Below are positions 47,126 through 59,689 of a DNA stretch of 64,000 nucleotides, in pieces (the stretch's first letter is position 1; each line of letters starts with the position of its first letter). Position numbers and translations under genes: made by a program. The stretch is from Polytrichum commune (Eukaryota > Streptophyta > Polytrichopsida > Polytrichales > Polytrichaceae). Location: positions 37,247,501 to 37,311,500 of the forward strand of contig OX485805.1 in assembly GCA_950295325.1 (NCBI GenBank), given 5' to 3'. The notes under the pieces were generated by a model that worked only from the letters and a program-made list of their open reading frames with translations, made no database searches and had not been told where the DNA came from.

Positions 47126-49369
47126 TAATCACTTGATGACCACATCATTGCACATGATATGAGTGGTTAGGGAAGAGTGCATTCCTTGGACCCTATGCTA
47201 GATTGTCCAATCATATCCTAGGGTTGTTGAAATCTATTGTAGGGGATAGAAACATGGGTTAAGATTGTGGGAGCCTTCCTTGGGCCTCCAATCACGGAGT
47301 GCCACGTCGTAGTAACATACAAGATAGAATAGGGTTGTGGGCCTAATATGTAGGCGTTTGAATGATCCCTAGCCTTGTTTTAACGATCTCATAGGTCGTA
47401 CCAAGAACCAAATTACGGTTGGGTCGTACCATCCCGACTCTTTGCCTTTTGCGTGGAGTGCCACGCTACAAATGCAAAGCAATGGTACCGCATCCAATGA
47501 AACGAAGCGGTGCGGAAGAAATAGTGAGTTAGGGTTTAAGTCATCTCCATGCAGACATATTGAGTTAAGGAAGGTAGATGGACCGTGAGTGGTTAACTTT
47601 TTCCCAACTAGCCCACTCTCCTAGGACATGGAACACACAAACTAGTACAAGATGATTAGCAAACCCAAATCGAGACCATACTCACATTCCATCATCAAAG
47701 TGAAAAATCTCATGCTCATTAAATGGTCGTATAATTGTTCCCAATTATGTCGATTATTGAGCTTTAAATAGTTGTCGTTTTTTTGAGAATGTAGTCCAGT
47801 CTCGTTTAAGCATATGGTACCTTTTTGTTCAGGTTTGACTGCCACACCAACCCATGTATCACTCGTATTGTAGGTATCCTAATAAGAAAAGTAATGGGAC
47901 AAGGGTTGTCTATGTTAGTGTTGAGAAGTTGGTGCAAATGATGTATTAAATGTAGAATTAGGTTGTGGATGGACGGATGGACGGATGGACTCCAAATGAA
48001 TCTAATTTGGGTTGTGCATAAGCTTTGCTTTCACTAAGTTAGGTGGGCCTTATGTAGGCACTCTTCTTGATTTTGGCACTTATATTTGAATGCTAGATGG
48101 CAAGGTTTTTTTTACTACAATTGGACACAAGAAAAATGGAGTTACAATGAGATTGGACTATGTGCTCGTAATATATGTATGAGAGAGATCTTTTCATTTA
48201 ACTAATTCCAAGTTTGAGCCCTCATTTTCAGGGGCCAAATCCATTTGGTTATTCCAATTTGCAAGACAAGGGTGGGTGGTTGGGAGGTTCTACCCAATAA
48301 AATCCATCCACCTCATGCAATACATGACTTAGAAGTATTTGGATACGTGAGAAAATGTTGTTTGAACGTACTTGTTAAATTGTATAAAGCTTGATGCAAA
48401 GATCATAACATTATTGGGCACAAGCACAACCAAGTACACAACTCCATTACCCTACAGAGGTTTAAGTAAGAAGTGATTTAAAATTGTGTACTAACTTTGA
48501 ATTTTGTGAATGAATAAACTATTAACATTTGAAAAACACATTTGATCTACAAAGGCAAGCAATTTATGTTGCCAAAATAATTTCAATACAGGTCTACATA
48601 TTTTAGAAGATGGTGCAACTAGTGTGCAAGTAGTTGTATTGCACAAGTAATTGTCTAGAATTTGTTTAAAACATGATAAAATTACATTAGATTGATGTTT
48701 TTCTCGAATCTTTGTAATGTTGCTCTCAAGTTTATAACCAAGTCAAGGAATACGAGAAAAAAAAATCCAACTTCAAAATATTTAAGGTCATGAAATCTAT
48801 GTTCAAAACCATTACCATTACCTTTTAATGATAAGTTTTGAAGATCTCATCTTGATATCTTATGCTGGAGTACCTAACACAACAATAGAGGGCACCATGA
48901 AAAAAATCCAATTTAGACAACACTTTGCTACTACTTTTGAGACGTTTGACCAAAAAAATGATGGTTTTAGTATACTATACATGAGCGCTTTTTCTATCAA
49001 ACACTATCTTATCCAGCATTGTTATCATATTGAATTTGCACTAGTGACGACATTCATGGTTATATTCTCGGGGCCCACATGAACGAACACACACTACTTA
49101 ATAATGTTATTATGGATAGGGCTTTTGTAATCATTCGCAACTACACTAAATTATCCTATCAACGTGAGTCACATTAATTATCTGAACCCACAATAATTTT
49201 CATTGTTAGGTCATATAATTGATACAGTTGAGAGGGCATGTGTGATCACTTAAATTAAAATGATAAATAATCTTCAAACTTGCACCTCTTTTAAATTTTA
49301 CATCTCAATTCCAATTTCGACACTCAAAATAACGACCTTCATGCAATGTCAAGAGAGATTTTTGGGGCA
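47126..49369. other. Gene-free stretch
   Basis: A (GGAT/GGAC)n tract near 47968-47990 and a family K terminus near 47770-47865 are visible. A half-copy of the palindrome found at 59553 lies near 49040-49095. No gene is supported. Confidence 0.4.
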
Positions 49370-49960
49370 TAATCGGTCAAGATCCAAGTGTTTCCAAATC
49401 CAATTAGTTACATGTTATGATCGTTCGGGTTTCTTTAGTAATGCGGGAATATTCCATAGATCCCCAAAGTCTAAAATGATCGGATAGTTTTCATGAAGTC
49501 TTGAACCTCAACCAATTCACTCATACCTACACTAAATATGATATCTAGTGTTTGATACATTAAAGACGAACACATACACTAAATGTCAATAACCCTATGA
49601 AAATAAGTAACATTAACTGTAAACTCAAACATCGAATATCAACTATGGTAATATGCAAAAGTTACATGTTTGATTTTAGTGTTAGTAAGGATATGTAGAA
49701 AAATGCCATCGAGTTTGGCATATGAGAAATCAACGAGCAGGAAGGTAGGACGCCATCCCTAAAATCACAAGTCCAATGAAATCCATGCTTCACAGGAAGG
49801 GAGGTGACAATAGGGAAGGTAGTGGCACATTTATGTCTAACACTAATTGTCAAGGAATTGAAAATCAGTGTTGAGCAAGGTAAAGTGGTAACAACACTAA
49901 ATATGATCAAACACTAAACATCATATTTAGTGTAGTGATTGATTCTCACCGTTCATTGTC
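49370..49960 (-). repeat. Family E copy 6, split by an insertion
   Basis: On the minus strand the sequence CATAATCGGTCAAGATCCAAG (49369-49389, as read on plus) begins the right half of family E. It continues to about 49526, is interrupted by MITE family C copy 2, and resumes at 49935 with the block complementary to AATGAACGGTGAGAATC. Confidence 0.55.
49527..49934. mobile_element. MITE family C, copy 2 (about 408 bp), nested in family E
   Basis: CTACACTAAATATGAT at both ends in inverted orientation. The interior blocks (ATGTCTAACACTAATTGTCA, GGAATTGAAAATCAGTG) are shared with copy 1. It contains about 85 bp absent from copy 1, near 49690-49790. Confidence 0.7.
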
Positions 49961-51600
49961 TTCATGCATATATGGGTCACAATTACTAACCGGATATGGC
50001 AACCCATGATCCCATGCACCCAACGACCAAAAGCTTGTGTGGAGTTGGAAGTTGTCCTTGATAGCTAGGCCCGCCGCACATACACCTTAGTGCTAATGTC
50101 CACGCCCTTCATTAAATCCACGAGGACAAGCACAAACAATTCACAAGGCTTATTCTCTTAGGAAGTCCCAAAGTCAGGCCCAAAGCCCAAGGAGAATAAA
50201 TGGCCTCGGTCTCGCGGCCACTCAACTAGCTAGCTTATTGGGTACCTTCGGCAACTCTTGCAATTCAACCTTACAACTAAGCTCCTCAAGATGTACTCGT
50301 TGTACACAACACAATTTAAGACATACCAACTTCGAAGCTTTCGCAAAGGCCGCATCGGTATGTGTAATGAGGTTGCCTTCATGAACATGTTGCCTCTTTA
50401 TATTACATACCCATGCATATATATTACCTTCGGTAAGTTCGGTTAACATTGATTTATAAAAAGTTATACAACTTTGTTTATTCATTTGTATGGCAATCGC
50501 ATTCACAAAAGGAAAGAAAAGAAAAGAAGAGAGAAAGGTGTTTCTTTGGTTGTGGTGGTAAGATTGAAAATGTTGTGGAATATTGATAAATTAGTGTGGG
50601 ACAACATTGATTGCACATATCAATGTAGAGGATCTCATGATATGAATGGACATTTTGGTCCAAACGAGAATGTGGAAAGGGTGGATGGGGATGCATTTTG
50701 TTGGTATGTTGGCATTGCATGCATAGCTTATTTTGACCCCTAAATGCTCCGGGCACTGTGTGAGTAAAAACAAATGAACTTAGTGACGAAGGTTTAAGGA
50801 TTTTTAAAATTTAAAATTTTCACGGTTATTGATGCATGTTTAGTGAAATGTAAGTGGACGGATGTGAGTTGCTTGTAGTCTTTAAAAATTCATTAATTTT
50901 TTGGGCATTCGTGTGTCATCCCTAGGTACACCGGAATGGTTCTATAGGAGGTGGTATGAAACGGGCAACGTTGCCAACCATTTTTTGGAATGGAAGAGTG
51001 ACGACTCCTCATTGAAATTAACAAATTCTACAAAAAAAAAGCCTTTGGAGAATAATATCACGGACGAAGTATGAATACGTTGCCACAAGTGCCATGTAAC
51101 AGTCTACCATCTCTAAGTGCTACCTCTTTAAGTGTTTAGGGTTTAGGGTTACTCAAGCCATAAGTGTTACAATAATAAATGTGTTATTTGTTACTACGTT
51201 GCAAGCAAAAAAAAAAAAAAAAAACTCCTCTTTGTTGATTTATAATGTATAAGTGTTATTTGCACCATAATCCATGAAACATATCCAAACTTCCACACTA
51301 TGTTACTTCTCCTCACTTTTTCTCAATACGGCTCATGTGGCACTCCACATGTAAGTCTAAGCATTTATGAGTCAAAGTTCCGGCACAATCTTCTAAGCAT
51401 CATCCCAGTCCTCTAGAATATTGCACGGAAACATGAAGCCCTTCTCCTTCTTGACAATTTTGGTGGACATAGTTGGGAACGGATTTCAATTCAATTCCTT
51501 ATTACCGGTACTAGGTGTGGCCACTACCTCCCAACACTACTTCAATCTTCCAAATAATGGATGTAGGTATCATTAACTCTTTTAAGTCATGCATTCAACA
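49961..51600. other. Gene-free stretch
   Basis: A minus-strand frame of 94 codons (50222-50506) and overlapping frames at 50474-50756 are unrecognised. Two tandem TTTAGGG units at 51135-51148 are too few to call telomeric. Confidence 0.4.
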
Positions 51601-51817
51601 CATGATCAAATTGTTTGATGTCTCCATAAATAGTTGACTCGAGCATTGACATCTACCAAGCATCAAAGATGCTAGAGAAAGTTCGGCGTGTTGATATCAC
51701 TTCTAAAACCCTTTCAAAAATGTTGGAAGCACGTTAGTATGATGTTTGGTGATACATCGACATCATATTCCACTAATATATAATGATCGATTGCTTCTCA
51801 TAATGTTGAGCTTGTAG

Positions 51818-52090
51818 ATGTCTCAAATGTTGCTCAATAGACTATCTCGATTATCGATTAGAGTTGCAGGGACGATGAGTGCACAAGAATATGTGCATTT
51901 TGAAGTCAAGTTTGATCTTAATCATCCTTATGTTCCAATCGAGGAAGATGTCTTGAATGTAATTAGTGCATTAAAGATATTTAAAATCATTGAGGATGAT
52001 TTGGAAATTAGTGAAGTGATGGCTCCCAATGTTTCATTTTCTCAAGCACAAGAAGCAATGGCAACCCTATCTACATTTCTACAATAAAAA
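51818..52090 (+). pseudogene. C-terminal remnant of a pogo/Tigger (CENP-B-type) transposase
   Basis: The frame gives a tail with the pattern of this family's C-terminus: an aspartate-rich segment preceded by TMSAQEYVHF, then IEEDVLNVISALK, an acidic stretch, and VSFSQAQEAMATLSTFLQ, the typical amphipathic helix with A..A...L..FL. The DDE catalytic core is not visible upstream, although fragments at 51640-51750 may be its decayed continuation. No terminal repeats were found around it. Recognition rests on pattern memory only. Confidence 0.45.
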
Positions 52091-52369
52091 CAAAGCAATG
52101 TTGGTGAACTCATGTCAAAGCTTGTCTTTAGAGAAATCCATCACTCTTTTCCGTATTCAAGATAGATTCACCCTCCTTCGTGATAGGTGTCGGAAAAAAT
52201 CAATTTGCATGAGTGACACCTACCATGGAGGTGCAAATAAACTTGTCCCTCCCAAGTTTTGGGTTCCACTAGAGGTCAAATGGATTAAATATTACAAACA
52301 ACAAAAGACCTTCGGCCTATACAATGTTTCTCTACATTTTCATCAATGTTGAACTAGTACCGTCTTCGT

Positions 52370-52725
52370 TCGATACCATTTAGGTGTGTGTAAAGAGGAA
52401 TCACATGCTTATGATACCAATAGGCTATGGGTATTTGACAAAATGATTAATTAATTTTTTTTGTTTTCAATATCATTCAGGTCTATCTACCATGCAAGAA
52501 CTTTCATATTGAGGCAAAATTGCCCTAGTGTCAATATGGTTTAGTATGGCATCGACTCCAATAATAGCTTGAGCATAAAAGATTGGCATACTTGCCAAAT
52601 ACCAATATTTGCTTGGTACAACAATAATGAAACCAACGGGTATGTTTTTTGATACCAATGTTGATATTGATAATTGATATCATGCATTCACCTCATGTAG
52701 ATGCGCCTTATCTTAATCGAACGCC
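52370..52725. mobile_element. MITE family F, copy 4
   Basis: CGATACCATTTAGGTGTG, AGGCTATGGGTATTTGAC, ATCATTCAGGTCTATCTACC and GATATCATGCATTCACC follow the order of copy 1. Confidence 0.6.
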
Positions 52726-52726
52726 T

Positions 52727-53645
52727 ATATTTGAGTGGTATGTGGGTTGGTGTGTCTTCAAGAATGGATACCAAAAAGACATGTAAAGAAGATTAGACTA
52801 AGTGCTCAAAATATGATAACCATTCTAGACTTCAATGTCAACTTAATTGTCCGGGGGGGGGGGGTAGGGAAATTTCATCTATTCCCAAAACTTGTTCCTA
52901 TAGATAAGGAGTTTACATCATATTCATAGTAACTTCACTAGATGTAATGTACTACAGTTCTGCATGTTCACTTCATTGCATCGAAGGCATAAATTCCTAT
53001 CAAGATGGAGACCCTCCCACTGTTGTGGGCCAATGATTGGTCCTACTATGGGCATGCTATAAGTTGATGAGCATGAGAATCTTCACTTTGAAAATGAAAA
53101 AAATATTCATACGACCTCCAAAAAAATACGAGGAAAGTGGCTACAACCTGGATTTGGATTTTGTAACCATCTCGTACTAATTGTGTGTTTCCATATCCAA
53201 CAAGAAGTGGGCTAGTTGGACAAAGAAACCATTTAAGGTCCATCCACCTTATTAACAATTCCTACAATGCATTCACCTATAATGTATGTGGGCGTTGTTT
53301 GGTGCGTATTTCATGTTCTCCAACTTCTACTGCTTTGATTTACACAACAAAATGTGTATTGCATTAGCAAATATATGGTGAAGTATCGACATAAATCATA
53401 TTGAAAATTGGACCTCCCCTGATTTAGTTATGATTATTAGAAGTGCATGTTTATTGATTTTTCTACACCAAATACAAAGGTCCTCCCAGTTGCGTTCATT
53501 GTTGAGCATAGAGAATTTAATAATAATAATAATAATAATAATAAGTGAAGATGTAGTCTAATCTATTTTAAACACGTGTCATGATGGTGTTTGCTCTATG
53601 ATCCTCACCGAACCACATACAAATCAATATATAAGGGGCTTGATT
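52727..53645. mobile_element. Family K element or pair of ends
   Basis: An inverted K motif starts with TATATTTGAGTGGTATGTGG at 52727. A direct K motif with AACCACATACAAATCAATAT ends near 53640. Inside are the GACCTCCAAAAAAATACGAG and GTGGCTACAACCTGGATTTG blocks also seen near 20680 and 41820. It contains a G run at 52852-52863. Confidence 0.45.
53518..53544. repeat. (TAA)9 microsatellite
   Basis: Uninterrupted TAA/AAT triplets. Confidence 0.95.
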
Positions 53646-54469
53646 AAGAAAACAACCATATAACACCCACATACCTCTTACCGGTCCCCAACACTCCCCC
53701 ATGGTGGGTGTTAGCAAAATTTGGACCCCTAAGGTATGTGGGTGTTATTCGGTTCGTTGTTCGCGTTCTCCAAATGCTACTAATTAGGTTTATGCATCAA
53801 AACATGTGTTACATTAGCAAATCTTCAATGAAGCATCAGTAGAAATTGGACCTCCCCTCATTTAGTTATGGTTATCATAAGTACACCAAATTGTCCTATT
53901 AGTGTGGGTTCCCATTCAGAGTTATGTGTTGCCATAGCCTTTTACCAACATCATCATTTTTTTACCAACTAAGTTATATCATATTCTTTGGTGTGCACAC
54001 TAACTACACTTAATATTGAATTTAGTGTCACTTTCTATTTGAAATTACGCAATGCTATAACCATTTATCATGTATCACATGCTTTGCCAACAAAGGTAAA
54101 ATTGGTTGTTTGGACATTATAGAGCATCAACATCTATACTTAATAGAAAAAAGTTACATTAACAATTTAAAAAAAAACATTGCATTGTGCTTACATTATT
54201 TGGGTAGAAAATGACAATCTCTGGAAAATATTATAGTAATGCATAACTCCAAATGATAACCCACACTAATTAGACCCTAAAGAATGTGTACATGTTTGTT
54301 GATGCCTAAATTGAATACATATGTATCCTCCCAATTGTGATTGCTATTGAGTGTGAAATAATCAATAAAATTTGAAGACGGTAATCTAATCTCCTTCAAA
54401 CATGTGCCTTTAGAGTGTTTGTTCTTTGGGTCTCACCTAACCACACACCAATCAAATGTAGGTGTTTGG

Positions 54470-55550
54470 TCAAGAGAAGCAACCGAATAAGGGTGAGTTT
54501 CCATGTAGGTTGCTCGTCCACTGGATTCTACATAATAGTAGGTCGGAGGTGTTCGCATGTAGTTAAGCACAAGCTGTCAGCCAACCACATTATGGTGGTC
54601 TGCTAGAATGGGTAGGGCCGTTGAACTTCCATGAGTCCACTAAAGAATCCTTCACTTACAATTGCCGGTCACGGAAAATTTAGACCGGTTGAAGATTCAA
54701 GAGAACCAATGTTGGTCTAGAACTCCATCTTAGCTAACCATGAGGAGAACATTATTAGATGAACCTCGATTTGAGAAGATGGGAGTAGCTAGTTGCCACA
54801 TACAAACCCTAAACCCACCAGATCCCCTGTACATTTGAGCGGGTTTGTGTGTATTCACAATAGACTCTGGTGGGCTAGCAGCCTACATGGAAACTCACCC
54901 GAACACATGTATGTCGTCATCCACCACATTATGGCGGTCCACTAGCATGTGTAGGGCCGCTAGACTTCCATACGTCCACTAAAAAAATCCTTTACTTACA
55001 ATTGCCGGTCACAAAAAATCCAGACCGGTTGAACACTCAAGAGACCAATGTTGGTCTAGAACTCCATCCTAGTTAACTAGGAGTAGAAAGTTAGTAGATG
55101 AACCTAGATTTGAGAAGATGGGAGTAGCTAGTTGCCACATACGAACCCTAAACCCACCGGATCCCCTTTACATTTGAGCGGATTTGTGGGTATTCACACT
55201 AGAATCTGGCAGACGAGTGGTCTACATGGAAACTCACCCTAAATTATTAGATGAACTTGGATTTGAGAAGATAGGAGTAGCTAGTTGCCACATACGAACC
55301 CTAAACCCACCGGATCCCCTTTACATTTGAGCGGATTTGTGGGTATTCACACTAGAATCTGGCAGACGAGTGGTCTACATGGAAACTCACCCTAAATTAT
55401 TAGATGAACTTGGATTTGAGAAGATAGGAGTAGCGAGTTGCCACATACGAACCCTAAACCCACCAGATCCCCTTTACATTTGAACGGATATATGGGTATT
55501 CACACTAGAATCTGGTGGGCGAGTGGCCTACATGGAAACTCACCCTACCA
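54470..55550 (+). repeat. Tandem array with 339-bp and 153-bp periods
   Basis: The anchor AACCCTAAACCC occurs at 54805, 55144, 55297 and 55450. The first interval (339 bp) includes a long unit with ATTGCCGGTCAC, GACCGGTTGAA and CACATTATGG; this unit is present twice. The last three intervals repeat only a 153-bp subunit (GATCCCCTTTACATTTGAGC, GGGTATTCACACTAGAATC, GGAAACTCACCCTA). The 153-bp units are nearly identical, so they are the youngest part. Confidence 0.85.
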
Positions 55551-55552
55551 AA

Positions 55553-55870
55553 CCCCCCCCCCCCCCATTCTTAGAGAGTCTGTGTGCCGGAGTGAGGAAA
55601 GAGGATGGAGTCGGGAACGCGGCCCGTTTAGTGCCGCCATCTGCCGCTGACGCAGACACTCCAGACGCCGTCCAGCCACCGGCCTTGGCTCCAGCTACTA
55701 TTACGCTAGGCTTGGTATAATACTGAATAATTGTCGCAGACGCTTGCCGTCTTGGCGGTAAGTTAAGCTAAAGTCTTGTGCAGCATTGGGACCATCCAGC
55801 GTCGGCCAGCGTCTGCGCCGACACCCTGACACGTGGCGGGCCCCCACCTTCCCGCTTCCCCAAGCAAGTC
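55553..55870. promoter_or_regulatory. GC-rich island with a G-box
   Basis: It starts with a C run of about 14 (55552-55565), then about 290 bp of CpG-rich sequence. CACGTG lies at 55830-55835 within TGACACGTGGC, the classic G-box/ABRE core. GACGCAGAC near 55640 is mirrored by GTCTGCGCC near 55812, so part of it may be a small inverted-repeat element. No supported gene starts here; the frames at 55438-55720 are short and lie across the tandem array border. Confidence 0.3.
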
Positions 55871-56020
55871 AAACTTTAGTATATATGTGACTGGAAAGCG
55901 CATGAGTTTATTATATATTCAAAGGTTGAGGTATCGTAGTTTCCTAGCAGCTTGGGCTCACATTTAATAAATAGGGGGGTGCTTAATTTCTAGGAAATTA
56001 TTGACATGGTTTGCCTAATT

Positions 56021-56038
56021 GTGTGTGTGTGTGTGTGT
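56021..56038. repeat. (GT)n microsatellite
   Basis: Nine GT dinucleotides. Confidence 0.9.
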
Positions 56039-56263
56039 TTTTAAAGGTTAAATCAATGTCCAGATTATCTTCTTATGAACCGGAGTAATTTAGTTGTCAC
56101 TTGGAAGGTTAGATTGCATATGAGCATTATTTCTTGATTTCCACTCGGGTTACTCTCATTCGCCTGGGTTGGTTTATACTTCGGTTCCCTTTTTGCAATT
56201 GATCTTTTCAGTTTGTGCCCAAAAATAAATTAAATCAATCAATGTCGAGATCACATGAGCTTA

Positions 56264-56762
56264 GGGCCACTTCACACGTGAGCCAAGAGCCGTGACCAAG
56301 AAATTGTGAGATCCCAAAAGAAAGTGTCCAAAGGCCGTCCCAAGACACCTCCAAAATCATGTAGTGTGGTCACGGACCCTCAAGTGTAGTGTGAAGTCAT
56401 ATGTGACCGGGCCCTCAACCAAATGCTCTTTCAATGAAATTCTATTCATACGGGCCCTCACACATGATAAAATAGAATAAATCAATGGTTGTGAGTGTTC
56501 GGAGTGCCATGGTCTCCTGGTTTTGTGTTAGGCCTAACTCGAAGAGGTGGTTTTTGGAAATAGTCCAAGTGACCATGAAACATGATCCATTCGATGCCAT
56601 GTAGGAATCCATGCAGACTTTACATCCACCTTGCATTCACATACTCAGTTGGTCCCTCAAGCGTAGTGTGAAGCGAACTTGGACCAGCTCCGCCTTTCCC
56701 ACCAATGAGAGTGCTTGAAGTGTATTGGTCACGGGCTCTCATTCTCGTGTGTGAAGTGGTCC
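56264..56762. mobile_element. PIF-like MITE, family A copy 4 (499 bp)
   Basis: GGGCCACTTCACACGTGAG at the left and its complement (with GGTCC instead of GGCCC) at the right; flanks TTA and TCA. Inverted relative to copies 1 and 3. Confidence 0.85.
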
Positions 56763-57421
56763 TCAACTCACATGAGTTGTAATTCAACAAATTAGTTATT
56801 AGGTATCAATAGGTTTAAACATACATTGCAAAGTCTTTTGAGTTTTTTTTTTTGTCTCACCATTCTAACGCTTCTAACCCCCACAATCTTTCATAAATGC
56901 AACACATCTCTTACACACAACATATCGTGTCACATAAAAGTTTAGAGTAACTCATGGGAGGGTAGGAGGTGGAGGTAAGGGTTTAGGGTGAATTAGCCAT
57001 CTTAAATGAAACTAGCAATGACCATTCAAAAACTATAAGAGAAACTTGGATGAATGCACGAGCTTATTTTAATGGTAGTTCGAAACTACCCGACTTTGAT
57101 ATAATATTTTCCGGTTGCCTAACTTTTTCGGGCACTTTAATTAAATTTAGGCAAAGACCCGCCCAAGTTGCTATGAAGCTATGGTGGTATGCGGGTGTTA
57201 TGTGATGCTCACTCTTGTTGATTGGAACCCTATATTCCAATGGTTGTTTGGTAGGTAGGTACCTACCAAATTGGCATGTGTTAAATTGAGGTTGGAGCAA
57301 GTGATTGGAATGCCTTAAGGTAAGCAGGTGGGAAGTGGTGAAACTATAGTAAACTATGGTTTCTCAACTTGGGTTTGAGAGTTAGGATTGTGTTATTGGA
57401 TCCGCGTTTGTCATTGTCGTA

Positions 57422-58497
57422 TAGTCCTACCTCTTTAATATGACATGTTTTGGGAAACGAGAAAATCATCATATTATCGAGGTGTCACATATTCAATAAA
57501 ATTATATATTCAACCTTTTATCATATTAACGAGGTACTTCATGGAAAATACACATTAGATATCTTGCCACATTTATAAATTAAAATATTCTTTCAATTTT
57601 TTTACAAATATGCATATTTTTTTCATGAAATCCATGTGGACTTGAAGAAGGAACCAACAGTCCATTGATGTTGCCACTTCAAAATAAAATAAAACATAGA
57701 ATAAAATAGAATAAATATATAAATATATATAAAAGCTTCTCTAATATGGCTTGCAATTTCTTTACATTTGCAGTATTGAACTCTAATGGGTTCTCCATAA
57801 AAAATGTAGCTAAAAGTTGAGCATTGTGTTGAGCATATGCCAGTTTCATAATAGGTGGAGGTCTCTCATCAACATCTAAAGGGACCAAGCACTTTGCATT
57901 AAGGTCAAAACTAGTTGGCTTTATTCTCTATCCCAAGGCCATGTCAACTTGCTTTGACATGCAATATTCAACAAAACTCAACCACATAAACTTAACATGC
58001 CTTTCAGTGTTTAGAACTATGCCAATACAACACAATCGGACAACACAATCGGACAACACTACCACCAAATGGAGTGAAATTTCAAAAGCTTTCCAACATT
58101 ATGCAAATCAAAGCACTCTAATCTAGAGTTCAAAATGCTCAAAAACATACTATGCACCTTGGTTCAGGGTTGAGGTGAAAAACTGTTATGAAAGAGATAG
58201 AAGCTAATGAGTGACTTGATTAGATTTTGAGATAGAGGACCTAGTTCCCTTTAACATCAATTTACATTAACATTTATTATATCCACGTTTCAGATGTGAA
58301 AGTTACATAAATTTAATATTAACATTGTACATATAGCAACATAGGATCCGCCACACATGCATTTACTACCTCTGTAATACGACATTTTGGAGGTACATGA
58401 GCGTTGTATTAACAATGTCACAATCGTATTATAAAGGCAAATTTTAACTAGAAAGTTTGGTTTACAAAATGTGTGTCATATTAAAGAGGTAGGATTG
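57422..58497. mobile_element. pogo/Tigger-like element, copy 1 (1,076 bp)
   Basis: Inverted ends TAGTCCTACCTCTTTAATA and CAATCCTACCTCTTTAATA are flanked by TA on both sides, the Tc1/mariner-pogo target duplication. The ~150 bp inside each end repeats ACCTC..TAATACGAC-type motifs. The interior holds a transposase tail relic (57679-57930). It is non-autonomous now. Confidence 0.75.
57679..57930 (-). pseudogene. C-terminal transposase remnant inside the pogo-like element
   Basis: On the minus strand the frame reads through LDVDERPPP, IMKLAYAQHNAQLLATFF and MENPLEFNTANVKKLQ, ending AILEKL before an AT-rich tail. The helix pattern A..QL...FF..NP..F.....LQ..LEKL matches the end of CENP-B/Tigger-type transposases. 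It is a different sequence from the relic at 51818, so at least two pogo lineages are present. The catalytic domain is gone. Confidence 0.5.
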
Positions 58498-58892
58498 TAT
58501 GAGATGATGATAGCAACACTCTAAAATCTTTTTGAACTCCTTTGTTGTTGTTATGTTTCTTTAGAGTTCAAATGTTGGAGCCATAAACGAACACATAGGC
58601 TCTTTCAATCATGTTATCTATTGAGCTATAATGACGAACAAATTTTGAACAATGTTCATTAAGCACGTGTCTTTTTGGTGCATGTTCTTAGATCCTCACT
58701 TAACCACACACCACTCAAATTTAAGTGTCCGAATAACACAAGTAATCAAACTAGGCACATATACCTTATACGCACCATTTAGGTCAGCTTCCTCATAAAT
58801 TTTACCTCAAGAAGCTTATTGTTAAGCTAAATAGACCCTATAGTTCAATGGTTTATGTCAAGGTTTTTGTTGTAGTTTGGTGCATAACAATG

Positions 58893-59112
58893 TTGGTCTA
58901 GTATATAAGTGAATGTATGGTATCGATAATCAACATCAATAATGGTATCAAATGACCTACATGTCAGTATCAAAATTGTAATAACAATCAAATTATGGCA
59001 TTTAATGGGTATATTAAGGCGAGATAATCTCAGTGTATTTAAGTTATTAGTTGGGTCAATACCATTCTAAACCATATTGATTATGTGGTGGTGTTACCAA
59101 GGTACGAGATTC
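58893..59112. mobile_element. MITE family F, copy 5 (partial)
   Basis: CAATGTTGGTCTAGTATATA, GTGAATGTATGGTATCGATA and GGTCAATACCATTCTAAACC match the left half of family F; the right half is missing or too diverged. Confidence 0.5.
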
Positions 59113-59552
59113 TTGCTAACGAGATGATATAAAGCCGGGGTTTGATGGAACAATCAAAATTGCATGTGGAGTAGGAATTGCCCACAATAGAAGGGCCACA
59201 TACCGACACTCAAACTTAGTACGTGACTCGAAGCTCAGGAATTCTAGCCAGGAATTCCACCCCGATTTCATACCGAAATTTACGCTTAAAAAAAAAAACA
59301 AAAAAAACGGGTGGCTCGTGTCTCCCCAACTCCACAACACATGCAAAACACCACTCACATGTAGCCCTTGCAATTTCATCGTTGCTAGACTCGCATACTT
59401 GTATTTGAGCTCTAAACTTAGATTTTTGGGTACTTGTTTCAAAAGTAATCTTAATTTTAAAATAAATCATTTTTCAAGCGCACGTTTCATATCGATCGAT
59501 TAACTTAATTGATATTGTTCGTTTAGGGTTGGGTTCATAATATTATTAAGTA

Positions 59553-59689
59553 GTGTGCGTTTGTTCACGTGGGCTTTGAGAATATAACCATGAGATGCCT
59601 CAACGCAATGCCAATTCATTTGAGTCTCCTTTCACTGGGTTGGGGCATCCCATGATTATATTCTCAAGGCCCACATGAACAAACACACA
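59553..59689. mobile_element. 137-bp near-palindromic MITE, family J
   Basis: Two ~47-bp arms (59553-59599 and 59643-59689) are inverted copies with about seven mismatches: GTTTGTTCACGTGGGCTTTG on one side against TTTGTTCATGTGGGCCTTG read from the other. A single arm recurs near 49040-49095. Confidence 0.7.

Noticed and set aside
51135-51148. Interstitial telomere repeat
   Set aside because: Only two TTTAGGG units, as also near 62105; this is expected by chance in AT-rich plant DNA.
54470-55550. CRISPR-like array
   Set aside because: The repeats are directly adjacent 153/339-bp units without spacers in a plant-like sequence.
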